Under the pieces are notes generated by a model, which was not told the origin of the DNA, did not search any database, and worked only from the letters and a program-made list of their open reading frames with translations. From contig JAGYIL010000002.1 in NCBI GenBank assembly GCA_018402545.1, forward strand, positions 186,001 to 250,000: a DNA stretch of 64,000 nt, given 5' to 3'. The stretch is from Saccharospirillum sp. GTDB lineage: Bacteria > Pseudomonadota > Gammaproteobacteria > Pseudomonadales > Natronospirillaceae. Positions 1 through 7,805 of this stretch are shown one piece after another. A program made the translations under genes and the position numbers. Within the stretch, counting starts at the first letter, position 1; every line of letters starts with the position of its first letter.

Positions 1-1
1 G

Positions 2-31
2 AAAAAGCTGAAAGACATGACCAACGCCTAA
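2..31 (+). CDS. C-terminal tail of a gene cut by the window edge
   Basis: An open frame enters from the left edge and ends at a TAA at 29-31, giving the tail KKLKDMTNA. A rho-independent terminator follows 30 bases later, which supports this being a real gene end. Nine residues are too few to name the protein. Confidence 0.5.
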   Translation, partial: KKLKDMTNA

Positions 32-60
32 GGCGATGTTTGCGCCAAGGCTTTGACTCA

Positions 61-84
61 ACGCCCGGTTAGCCGGGCGTTTTT
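61..84 (+). terminator. Rho-independent terminator
   Basis: The arms ACGCCCGG and CCGGGCGT pair perfectly around a TTAG loop and are followed by a run of T. It would end transcription of the gene entering from the left edge. Confidence 0.85.
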
Positions 85-224
85 GTGTCTGTCTGCGACC
101 ATTGGGCAGGCTCTTTACAGGTTGTTATTGCATCAAATCGCAGTTAGGTGCATGGTTTCCCCATGCAGGCATTTATGCTGTTTTTGCCTGGGAACAATAA
201 AAATACAACCCATGGATCACGCCT

Positions 225-770
225 ATGAACCTCTGGTGGTTAATCACCTCTAGCGTGCATTGCAGTTACGACGAGCTCAAGCGCCGTCAATGTGTCGCAC
301 TGGGATGGGCCGAAATCGGCTCCCTGGAAAAATATCTGAAAGACAAACCCGGCTGGGAACGTCAGTTCAAAACCCTGGTGCAGGTGCGGGGCAATCTTGC
401 TTACGCACGTGACAAACGCTGGACCGAAACCGCCAGTTCGCTCAGTGGCGTACCAACGTTACTGTGGTCGCTGCTGCAAATGCGCGCCGGTGATTTTGTC
501 GTGGTTATGGAGTCGGGCAACCAGTTAACGCTGGGCCGGCTGGAAGTGCGGGGCATTACTCAGATCACTGAAGATGGCATGACCAGCTACAGCTTCGAAG
601 AGGGCGTACACCATGCGCACCAGATCAGCAAAGGCCTGACCTGGGTCGACTGGGACCGGGCGCATCTCGGCGAACTGGAGATGCCCAAACAGTCTTTCTT
701 CTCCCTGCTGCAGGACAACGAGCAGCTCGAAACCGTCAAGCTTGCCTGGGAACAGCGGCAAAAAAGCTAA
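225..770 (+). CDS. Hypothetical protein, possibly a PUA/EVE-like modified-base reader
   Basis: This 181-residue soluble protein has no signal peptide or membrane segment. The N-terminus MNLWWL and the later segment around residues 86-110 (MRAGDFVVV, then LGRLEVRGI) resemble the beta-barrel layout of PUA/EVE-like domains. Those domains often start MNxWW and carry a GDxVV strand, and some read modified bases for restriction systems. This resemblance is from memory of the fold and is weak. No nuclease motif is visible and no methylase or restriction gene is adjacent. The start at 225 is the first in-frame ATG; an ATG at 212 lies in a frame that stops at once. The gene stands alone, convergent with the hydrolase at 821-2965, with a shared hairpin between them. 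Confidence 0.6.
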   Translation: MNLWWLITSSVHCSYDELKRRQCVALGWAEIGSLEKYLKDKPGWERQFKTLVQVRGNLAYARDKRWTETASSLSGVPTLLWSLLQMRAGDFVVVMESGNQLTLGRLEVRGITQITEDGMTSYSFEEGVHHAHQISKGLTWVDWDRAHLGELEMPKQSFFSLLQDNEQLETVKLAWEQRQKS

Positions 771-772
771 GG

Positions 773-811
773 GCTGCCCCACCCTCCGTTATCACGGAAT
801 GGCAGGGCAGC
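773..811. terminator. Hairpin between convergent genes
   Basis: The arms GCTGCCC (773-779) and GGGCAGC (805-811) pair, with an inner CCGT/ACGG stem. It lies in the 50-bp gap between two convergent genes and may end transcription from both sides. There is no strong T tract, so it is only a likely terminator. Confidence 0.5.
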
Positions 812-820
812 GCTTGCTGG

Positions 821-2965
821 TCAGTCCGGAATGGAGAGCACCGAGGCATCGAATTCGATGCGGTCTGCGGCTGCCGGGTCGGCTGCGATATCCGGCAGGT
901 TTGCCGCAGTGATCGCAGGGGCACCGGCGCCACGGGGTGTGGTTCTAACCACCTGGCTCGGCGGCAACGCTGTGCCTTCATCGAGATGGGCGTACATCAG
1001 GTCCAGCGCTTCGAACAAATAATGATGCATCGGAATGTAGCGCTCATTAAAGCCCGCAAAGTCGTTCAGAATGTCCAGATGCTGGGCGTTTAGTACCTCA
1101 TAGTAATGCAACTTGCTGGCATCGCCTTCGACCGTCTGGTTCAACGCGTAGTAGGGCCGTGAGGTGTGATTGATCGGCAATATCTGATCATTGCGCGGGG
1201 TGACAAATACCGCTGGCTTACCCTGCAGGTTACCGCTTGCCCGTATCGCTTCAATACCTGCCTGAACCCGCTCCGATTGCGCCAACGCCTCGCCCGTCAA
1301 CTCATCGCCAGTCTCCGGATCAACCCCGGTTGCCAGCCCGCGCAGGCACAGGAAGCCGTCGAGTGCGTAGTCCTGCAAGCTGCTGCTGGGCGAGGTCGCT
1401 GCTTTGATCAGGGTGGGCACGCCATCGGCATCGTTGTAAATGACATCGACACCGCCGGTGGGAGGAATGCCATTGCTGCTGGAGAACAACGCATGCTCTG
1501 CCGCTTCAGATAAGACACCCGATACATTGGTGGTGGTTGCGCCGAAACTGAAACCGCACAGGTTATCTACAACGCTGAACTGACCGTAGGCATTGGCATA
1601 AGTCACCGCAATGCCTTGCGGCACATTGATGCCGTAGTTAGTCGGTTGCACCAGGTTCTGTTCAGCCTGAATGGCAAACTCATCGTTAAGGATCGACAGC
1701 GCATGCTCGGCCCGGGCATCCACATCGGCACCGTTAACCAACCCCTTGGCGGCAAGCGCCGAGCAGGTGTTTTCGTTGATATCAAAGTCGTTGAAGAAAG
1801 CGTTCAGTGGCGCCGTGTCGCGAATACTCGGAGCCAGGTTGGCACAACCCTGATACATCGCCAGCGCGGTGGTGTAATCGAGCAGGCTGCGGCTGTGACC
1901 GGTAATGGCGGTCGCACTGCCCTGCTGAATACTGAAACTGTCGCTCGCCACCGGGTTTACGTTCGGCTCCGAGACGGCAATCCCGTCGATCAAGCCCTCG
2001 GTATCCTGCTCCGCCGCCAACACTGAGGCACCGCCGCCGTTGGAAACGCTGGAGGCAATCACCAGCGTATTCTCCGGTTTCAGTGTAACCAGTTTCTGAT
2101 TGTCGTCGCTCTCGTCACCGTGCAGTTCGTTGATGACATAAAAACCGAAACGCACGGATTCCAGCACGCTGGCGCCCCAGCTGGCTTCGGGGTTTTGCTC
2201 TGAATGGGCGTGCTTGAATGCAAACCGGTCTGGTGTGTCGGCCAGAAAATCGTTGCGTTCCTGGTCGGTCAGGTCGGCCTGGAACAAGGTATCGGCGTCG
2301 CCAGCGGCAACCAGTTGGCCTTCAAGGTTCTGGGTTCGATTTTCAGTCAGGTTATGCGCACCGGTGCCCGTGCCTTTATCGGTATAAACCACGGCGCAAC
2401 CGCGCTTCAGGCCCCATTCACCAGCTGTACCGATTGCACCATAGATTCCACGCGAACCAGAACTGGGGGCGGTCACCATGCAGGCATTGTCGGCGTCGAA
2501 GCTATCGGGCACCTGCACCATCACCGTTATCCGGGCGCCGCTCGCCAGCTCTGCCTGGGCCAGCCACTCTTCACCGGCGATCATGCCAGTGGTGCTACTG
2601 GTTCCCACCGTCGGCCCGAAGAATTCACCATAGCCGCTGCCGGCACCGGTTGGCACCAGGGCCCGGTAGTTGCCATGAATGGCCCGTTTACGCAGCTCAT
2701 CGACCGTCGGGTTCAGTGCATCGGCAATGACCGGAGCCGTCGCGCTGCCCAAACCATCGGCACCGAGGCCCGCGGTTAGCAAATCATTGCTGACATCGTC
2801 GTAACTGCGCTGGATGACAGTACCGCTGATCGCCGCCGGCAGCGCATTCAGCGCTGGCGGATTCGTTGTATCGGGTGGGTTCTTGCTGTCGTCGTTACAA
2901 CCTCCCAATGCCACCAGTAATCCACTGGCGGCAATCAGGCTCAGACCTTTCATTGTTGTTTTCAT
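821..2965 (-). CDS. 3-hydroxybutyrate oligomer hydrolase (lipoprotein)
   Basis: The protein resembles D-(-)-3-hydroxybutyrate oligomer hydrolases (3HBOH family), which cut short oligomers released from polyhydroxybutyrate into monomers. Family-like blocks seen are TAPSSGSRGIYGAIGTAGEW followed by KRGCAVVYTDKGTG, and SSVSNGGGAS, whose serine in the SNGGG context is the probable nucleophile. The first ATG of the open frame is at 3031, but the ATG at 2965 starts a clear lipoprotein signal (MKTTMKGLSLIAASGLLVALGGC) and has GGGA upstream, so I place the start there. The lipobox Cys follows LGG, pointing to export and lipid anchoring. At about 715 residues the length suits the family. No PHB synthesis or depolymerase genes are near; it appears to be a single-gene unit. 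The family call is strong; actual substrate range is inferred. Confidence 0.88.
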   Translation of the reverse strand: MKTTMKGLSLIAASGLLVALGGCNDDSKNPPDTTNPPALNALPAAISGTVIQRSYDDVSNDLLTAGLGADGLGSATAPVIADALNPTVDELRKRAIHGNYRALVPTGAGSGYGEFFGPTVGTSSTTGMIAGEEWLAQAELASGARITVMVQVPDSFDADNACMVTAPSSGSRGIYGAIGTAGEWGLKRGCAVVYTDKGTGTGAHNLTENRTQNLEGQLVAAGDADTLFQADLTDQERNDFLADTPDRFAFKHAHSEQNPEASWGASVLESVRFGFYVINELHGDESDDNQKLVTLKPENTLVIASSVSNGGGASVLAAEQDTEGLIDGIAVSEPNVNPVASDSFSIQQGSATAITGHSRSLLDYTTALAMYQGCANLAPSIRDTAPLNAFFNDFDINENTCSALAAKGLVNGADVDARAEHALSILNDEFAIQAEQNLVQPTNYGINVPQGIAVTYANAYGQFSVVDNLCGFSFGATTTNVSGVLSEAAEHALFSSSNGIPPTGGVDVIYNDADGVPTLIKAATSPSSSLQDYALDGFLCLRGLATGVDPETGDELTGEALAQSERVQAGIEAIRASGNLQGKPAVFVTPRNDQILPINHTSRPYYALNQTVEGDASKLHYYEVLNAQHLDILNDFAGFNERYIPMHHYLFEALDLMYAHLDEGTALPPSQVVRTTPRGAGAPAITAANLPDIAADPAAADRIEFDASVLSIPD

Positions 2966-3103
2966 GCTGAGGATTCCCATCGGTTTGTATTCGTTTCGTG
3001 GTGCTGTTCGATACACCAGAACAGAAAACATGAATCGCTGTTCATGTTCGAATACTGTAAACCGATTAATTCCTCTGGAATGCCGTTCTTTGGGAGGACG
3101 GTG

Positions 3104-4027
3104 TCAGGGTGTTTCCGGCAGGGTTTCCCGGCTGATCAAATGCGTTGGAATCCGGATGCTGCGCGGGCTTAGCAGCCGGTTTTCCCGGTGCGCCAGGCTC
3201 ACTTCCATTGCCCTTCGCGCCATCTCTTCAGGTGACTGAGCCGCCGTGCCAATCAGGTTCGGGTGGTTGCCGGCCAGGGCTGCCAGTACTTCGCTGGAGC
3301 CATCGACCGCGGTGATCAGAATATCGTTTCGCCCCGCCAACGTAGCCGCTTCGGCGGCGCCCAGGGCGCTGGGGTCGTTAATGGCGAAAACTCCGTTGAT
3401 GCCCGGGTGCTGGCTCAGCAGAAACGTCATGGCTTCCAGCCCGCCGCCGAAGGTGCCACCGGCATTGAACCGGTCGCTGACCAGGCGGATCTCGGGGTAA
3501 TCCTGCAGGACGGCCCGGCACCCGGCCACCCGGTCGGTCACCGACGAAACACTGGCGCCGTTGATGATGCCCAGATCACCCTTGCTGCCCATGCGCTCGG
3601 CCAGATACCGGCACGCCACCATGCCCGCCTGAACGTTATCGGTGGTGACGCTGAGGTCGGCGCCCTGAGCATCGATGTCGACCGCCGTTACGGTAATGCC
3701 CGCCTGGCGAGCCTGGTGAATAGAGGGCTCGATGCCCATGGAATCGGCCGCTGAAAGCAAAATAATATCGACCCGGTCATCAATAAACCGCTGAATCTGC
3801 GCCTGCTGACGCTGCAGATCATAAGCGCTGGAGACCACCGTCATCTCGACCGGTTGCGACGATTGCTCGTTCGCGGCATCTTGCAGGTGCTGCGCCAGGG
3901 CGTAGAAAAAGGGGTTACCCAAATCCGCCAGGCTGACGCCCACCCGCAAGGTATCGGCCCGAACCGCCGAGGCGCCCACCAGCCAGAAGCTCGCGAGGCA
4001 CAGCACCGCAACCAGCGTGCGTTTCAT
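3104..4027 (-). CDS. Periplasmic sugar-binding protein (second solute-binding protein of the frc locus)
   Basis: This 307-residue protein has a signal peptide ending near VRA-DTLRVGVS and a type I periplasmic binding fold (Peripla_BP_4): VSLADLGNPFFYALAQHLQDAA at the N-terminus, DIILLSAADSMGIEPSIHQA, ITVTAVDID, TDNVQAGM, and FAINDPSALGAAEA. It lies 34 bp downstream of the ATPase gene frcA in the same direction, so it is likely the last gene of the operon. The operon already has FrcB upstream, and the two binding proteins differ clearly in sequence. It may give the transporter a second ligand, or feed a sensor elsewhere. The ligand cannot be told from sequence. Confidence 0.85.
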   Translation of the reverse strand: MKRTLVAVLCLASFWLVGASAVRADTLRVGVSLADLGNPFFYALAQHLQDAANEQSSQPVEMTVVSSAYDLQRQQAQIQRFIDDRVDIILLSAADSMGIEPSIHQARQAGITVTAVDIDAQGADLSVTTDNVQAGMVACRYLAERMGSKGDLGIINGASVSSVTDRVAGCRAVLQDYPEIRLVSDRFNAGGTFGGGLEAMTFLLSQHPGINGVFAINDPSALGAAEAATLAGRNDILITAVDGSSEVLAALAGNHPNLIGTAAQSPEEMARRAMEVSLAHRENRLLSPRSIRIPTHLISRETLPETP

Positions 4028-4061
4028 TGTTTACTCCTCATGGCGGGTGGGTAAGCCGCCC

Positions 4062-4835
4062 TCAGGCGGCATCAACTTCTACGGCACCGGTCATGATGCC
4101 CACGGCATCGGCCATGCTGTGGCTATCCGGTTTGATCACGGCAGCACGTTTGCCCAGGCGGTGAATGTGAATGCGGTCGGCCACTTCAAACACATGCGGC
4201 ATGTTATGGCTGATCAGCACCACGGGCAAACCCCGGTCGCGCACATCGCGAATCAGATTCAGCACCCGGCGTGATTCTTTCACACCCAGCGCCGCCGTGG
4301 GTTCGTCGAGAATCACCACCTGGCTGCCAAAAGCGGCCGATCGCGCTACCGCCACACCCTGGCGTTGCCCGCCCGACAGCGTCTCCACCGCCTGGTTGAT
4401 GTTCTGAATGGTCAGCAGCCCCAACTGGCTCAACTGCTCGGTGGCTTGGCGGCGCATCTCGGCTTTATCGAGCATACGAAACACCGACCCCAGTATGCCC
4501 GGTTTACGCAACTCGCGCCCCAGAAAGAGGTTATCGGCAATGCCCAGCGCCGGTGACACCGCCAGCGTCTGGTAGACGGTTTCGATGCCCAGGCTGCGCG
4601 CGTGCATGGGGTTCTTGAACTGAACAATCTCGCCGTTCATGCGTATTTCACCGGCATCCGGCACCAGGGCGCCAGAGAGCGCCTTGATCAGCGAAGATTT
4701 GCCGGCGCCGTTATCGCCGATCACCGCCAGCACTTCGCCGGGGTAGAGTTCGAAGTCGGCGCCGTCGAGCGCGGTCACCCGACCGAAGCGTTTGATCAGG
4801 CCCTTGGCCTGTAGAACCGGGGTTTGCTGACTCAT
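4062..4835 (-). CDS. frcA: Sugar ABC transporter ATP-binding protein, FrcA-like
   Basis: This is the energising subunit of a carbohydrate (CUT2) importer. Seen: Walker A GDNGAGKSS, signature LSGGQRQGVAVARS, Walker B VVILDEPTAALG, and switch His in LISHNM. It holds one nucleotide-binding domain (257 residues), like FrcA, rather than the tandem pair found in RbsA or XylG. The open frame runs further upstream, but the start is the ATG at 4835: GGAGGG precedes it, and it overlaps the permease stop codon as ATGA, indicating translational coupling. FrcA-type proteins drive fructose, mannose and ribose uptake in rhizobia; the sugar here is inferred from FrcB similarity. Confidence 0.9.
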   Translation of the reverse strand: MSQQTPVLQAKGLIKRFGRVTALDGADFELYPGEVLAVIGDNGAGKSSLIKALSGALVPDAGEIRMNGEIVQFKNPMHARSLGIETVYQTLAVSPALGIADNLFLGRELRKPGILGSVFRMLDKAEMRRQATEQLSQLGLLTIQNINQAVETLSGGQRQGVAVARSAAFGSQVVILDEPTAALGVKESRRVLNLIRDVRDRGLPVVLISHNMPHVFEVADRIHIHRLGKRAAVIKPDSHSMADAVGIMTGAVEVDAA

Positions 4836-5926
4836 GCGGAAGCCCTCCGTATCCATTGATCGATGCCCACGGCCACCAGAATCAGCAGGCCGACGGTGAA
4901 TTCCTGCCAGAGCACATCGACCCCGGCCAGTGCCAGGCCATTGCGAAATATGCCCACCACCAAAGCGCCAATCAGTGTGCCGACGATGGAACCGCGCCCG
5001 CCAAACAGGGAGGTGCCGCCAATCACCACGGCAGTAATGCTGTCGAGGTTCGACATGGTACCCACCTGCGGGCTGACCGACCCGATGCGACCGATCATCA
5101 GCCAGGCGGCCAGACCACAAATAATGCCGGCGACGACATAAACGGACATCAGCACACGCTGAGTACGAATACCCGCCAGTTCGGCGGCGTCTTTATCATC
5201 ACCGGTGGCGTAGACGTGCCGCCCCCAGGCCGTCCAGTTCAGGGCGTACCAGACCAGCCCGACCAGGGCGATCATCATCAGCGAGCCGAAGGTGATGCGC
5301 GCGCCAAACAGGGTGAAGGAGTTACCCGCCCATTGCAGCAGCGGCGCAATGGTTTCAATGTCTTGCGAGCGAATGGTCTGGCTATTGGAATACCAGAGAT
5401 TCAGCGAGAAAAAGATGTTCCAGGTGCCCAGCGTCACAATAAAAGGCGGCAGTTTAATACGCGTCACCAACGTGCCGTTGATGGCCCCACACACGGCACC
5501 GCACACCAGGCCGAGCAACAGTGCCATCGACGGTGGCAAGCCGAAATCGACCGCCAGCCGGCCCATGACAACACTCGACAACACCATGATGGCGCCCACA
5601 CTCAGGTCGATGCCCATGGTCATGATGATCAGGGTTTGGGCCACGCCCAGCGCACCGATGATGGTAACCTGTTGCAGCACCAGCGAGAGGTTAAAGGGCG
5701 TCAGAAAACGCTCCCCGGCGATCAGGGAAAACGCCAGCACCGCGGCGATCAGCACAATGGCCGGCGCCGCCGTGGGGTTGGCGTGGAAGAAGCGGTGGAT
5801 GCGCCGCGGCCAGTCGAGCACTTCGTCGTTGCGCATCGCAATGGAGCCACCCACCGACTCGGTAACCCGTTCATGGTCGGCCTGAGAGCTGAGTGGCTGG
5901 GAGCCTTGGTTGGTGTGTTCAGTCAT
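4832..5926 (-). CDS. frcC: Sugar ABC transporter permease, FrcC-like
   Basis: This BPD_transp_2 family permease (about 364 residues) has 8 to 10 hydrophobic helices after an unusually long hydrophilic N-terminal stretch of about 50 residues. Family-like blocks are GIDLSVGAIMVLSS near the middle and AVVIGGTSLFGGRGSIVGTL near the C-terminus. The start is set at the ATG at 5926, which has GGGAGG upstream, and not at the earlier in-frame codon at 5950. Its stop overlaps the frcA start by 4 bases. Together with frcA and frcB it forms a complete importer. Confidence 0.9.
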   Translation of the reverse strand: MTEHTNQGSQPLSSQADHERVTESVGGSIAMRNDEVLDWPRRIHRFFHANPTAAPAIVLIAAVLAFSLIAGERFLTPFNLSLVLQQVTIIGALGVAQTLIIMTMGIDLSVGAIMVLSSVVMGRLAVDFGLPPSMALLLGLVCGAVCGAINGTLVTRIKLPPFIVTLGTWNIFFSLNLWYSNSQTIRSQDIETIAPLLQWAGNSFTLFGARITFGSLMMIALVGLVWYALNWTAWGRHVYATGDDKDAAELAGIRTQRVLMSVYVVAGIICGLAAWLMIGRIGSVSPQVGTMSNLDSITAVVIGGTSLFGGRGSIVGTLIGALVVGIFRNGLALAGVDVLWQEFTVGLLILVAVGIDQWIRRASA

Positions 5927-6007
5927 AACGCCTCCCGGCGACCGCGCCATCGGGGTACGACGACGCGATCTGCACGGTTTATTTCATGAATGCTGCGCCG
6001 GCTGGCA

Positions 6008-7027
6008 TCAGCCCCAGCACTGGGTCAGTGCGTCTTCGGACGAGATGGAATCGATGCCGTCAACCGGCTGATCGGTCACCAGGGTCACGCCGGTGTTGAA
6101 GAAATCGAGCCCCGGCGTTGCGCCCGGTTTCACACCGCTTTCGGCGTAGGTGACAATCGCATCCACACCCAGGGAGGCCATTTTCAGCGGGAACTGCATG
6201 GAGGTAGCGCCGATCACACCGGCGGCGACGTTTTCGACACCCGGACAACCGCCATCGACCGACACGATCTTCACCTGATCGGCAAGGCCGACGGCTTTCA
6301 GCGCTTCATAGGCACCGGCCGCCGCCGGTTCGTTGATGGTGTACACCAGGTTCAAACTCGGGTCGCGTTGCAGCAAGTTTTCCATGGCTTCACGTCCGCC
6401 TTCCTCGGAACCCTGGGTGACGTCGTTGCCAACAATGCGGTCGTCGTCTTCATCGCCGATGTCTTGCGGGTCGTTCAGATCGATGCCAAAACCCTGCAAA
6501 AAGCCCTGGTTGCGCGCAACATCGACGGAGATTTCAGAGGAGTTCAAATCCAGCAGGGCGATTTTGGCGTCGTCCGGATCACCGGCCTGCGCACGGGCCC
6601 ACTGGCCAATCAGTTCGCCGGCCTTGAAGTTGTCGGTCGCAAAGGTTGCGTCAGCCGAGTTGGCGGGCGACAGCGGCGTGTCCAGCGCGATGACCACGAT
6701 ACCGGCGTCACGGGCTTGCTGTACCGCCGGTACGATGGCTTCTGAATCGTTCGGAGTAATCAGAATGCCCTTGGCACCGGCCGAGATCAGGTTCTCAATG
6801 GCCTGCACCTGGGAGTCGTTATCGCCATCGAACCGGCCGGCAAAGGAGCGCAATTCAACGTTGCCGTGCTGGACGGCCTGCGCCTCGGCGCCTTCTTTCA
6901 TTTTGACGAAGAAGGGGTTGGTATTGGTCTTGGTGATCAGACCGATCAGAATGTCGTCGGCCATCGCTGCGCCGGACGCGACGCTCAGGCCCATGGCCAG
7001 GGTCAGTGTTTTGAGTGATGCCTTCAT
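6008..7027 (-). CDS. frcB: Fructose-type ABC transporter substrate-binding protein, FrcB-like
   Basis: The mature part opens [20 protein letters not shown] and continues with [26 protein letters not shown] and [15 protein letters not shown], all close to my recollection of FrcB from Sinorhizobium. A signal peptide precedes it (cleavage near GAAMA-DD). The gene is first in the operon; frcC follows after 81 bp, frcA overlaps frcC, and a second binding protein comes last. FrcB delivers fructose, mannose or ribose in the periplasm. The promoter region upstream carries TGAAA/TTTCA dyads that look like LacI-family operators. Ligand identity is inferred from family similarity. Confidence 0.9.
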   Translation of the reverse strand: MKASLKTLTLAMGLSVASGAAMADDILIGLITKTNTNPFFVKMKEGAEAQAVQHGNVELRSFAGRFDGDNDSQVQAIENLISAGAKGILITPNDSEAIVPAVQQARDAGIVVIALDTPLSPANSADATFATDNFKAGELIGQWARAQAGDPDDAKIALLDLNSSEISVDVARNQGFLQGFGIDLNDPQDIGDEDDDRIVGNDVTQGSEEGGREAMENLLQRDPSLNLVYTINEPAAAGAYEALKAVGLADQVKIVSVDGGCPGVENVAAGVIGATSMQFPLKMASLGVDAIVTYAESGVKPGATPGLDFFNTGVTLVTDQPVDGIDSISSEDALTQCWG

Positions 7028-7136
7028 AATGTGTCCTGCCTCTTGTTGTTTTTAATTGAGTGATCCGTTGCGATCGTTGTTCAGGCCAGCCAGGGGTTGG
7101 CCATGCCTTAACAGTCACTCTACGGAGCCAGACTAA

Positions 7137-7241
7137 TGAAATATTTCAGGCAGGCGGTGCGGGCTGAAACAATTGAAATAAAGGCGTTCGCCGGGGTGAA
7201 ACGCCGGGTGTGAAGCGCGGTGCGGAAACGCTTCGTTTCAA
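7137..7241 (-). promoter_or_regulatory. frc promoter region with repeated TGAAA/TTTCA dyads
   Basis: Three dyad-like sites lie upstream of frcB: TGAAATATTTCA (7137-7148, a perfect palindrome), TGAAACAATTGAAA (7165-7178, imperfect) and GAAACGCTTCGTTTC (7225-7239, perfect arms of six). The half-site TGAAAC/GTTTCA resembles operators of LacI-family sugar regulators such as FruR/Cra. No LacI-type gene is in the window, so the regulator is unknown. Some sites could also serve the divergent marR gene. Confidence 0.45.
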
Positions 7242-7260
7242 TAGATAGGTAGCTATCTAT
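7241..7260 (+). promoter_or_regulatory. Perfect palindrome, probable MarR operator
   Basis: ATAGATAG (7241-7248) and CTATCTAT (7253-7260) are perfect inverted arms around GTAG, 47 bp before the marR start. MarR proteins usually bind 16-20 bp palindromes in their own promoter, so autoregulation of the marR-exporter pair is likely. Confidence 0.65.
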
Positions 7261-7307
7261 CTAAATGAGCGTATCATCGGCCCTTCATGTTGTAACCGCT
7301 GGCGCTG

Positions 7308-7760
7308 ATGACCGATCTGAAACACAACCGCGAACGACTGGGCTACCGCCTCGGGCAAATTGCCCGGCTGTGGCGGGCCGAGGTAGACCGCCGCCTGTCA
7401 CCGCACGGCCTGACGGAATCGCGCTGGCGCCTGATGCTGACGCTGCACAAAGCCGAGCAACCGATGCAGCAGAAAGAACTGGCCGACCTGCTCGGCGTGC
7501 AGGGCCCCACTCTGGTGCGCACGCTGGACTGGCTGGAAAACGAACACCTGGTTGAGCGTCGCTCAATCAACGGCGACAAACGCTGCAAGACGATTCACCT
7601 GACGCCGCGAGCCGAACCCTCGCTGGAGCGCATTAAAGCCGTGGTGGAAAGCGTGCGCGAAGAGATTTTCGAGGGCATTGACCCGGCCGACATCGACACC
7701 TGCCTGTCGGTGCTTGAGCAACTGGCCAGCAACCTGAGCGCGGCTGGCAATGCTTCCTGA
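7308..7760 (+). CDS. MarR/SlyA-family transcriptional regulator
   Basis: This 150-residue winged-helix protein has the MarR layout: LTESRWRLMLTLHKAEQPMQQKELADLLGVQGPTLVRTLDWLE forms the helix-turn-helix, followed by a wing (NEHLVERRSINGDKRCKTIHLT) containing the family's typical D-K-R. It is most like SlyA-type members. Only 45 bp separate it from the drug exporter at 7806, so the two are probably one operon, with the regulator sensing a toxic compound and derepressing the pump. A perfect palindrome lies just upstream. The start at 7308 fits the family N-terminus. Confidence 0.9.
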   Translation: MTDLKHNRERLGYRLGQIARLWRAEVDRRLSPHGLTESRWRLMLTLHKAEQPMQQKELADLLGVQGPTLVRTLDWLENEHLVERRSINGDKRCKTIHLTPRAEPSLERIKAVVESVREEIFEGIDPADIDTCLSVLEQLASNLSAAGNAS

Positions 7761-7805
7761 GCCACCCATGCAGCCTTCAGCAACTGTTAACCGAATGGAC
7801 ACCCG

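Noticed and set aside
2966-3031. Upstream start for the oligomer hydrolase
   Set aside because: The extra 22 residues would bury the lipoprotein signal, and the ATG at 2965 has a better ribosome site.
4836-5120. N-terminal extension of FrcA
   Set aside because: It is the permease gene read in the wrong frame; the true start overlaps the permease stop.
4856-5989. Long open frame on the plus strand opposite frcC
   Set aside because: It is rich in His, Gln and Arg with no family pattern and mirrors codon bias of the real permease on the other strand.
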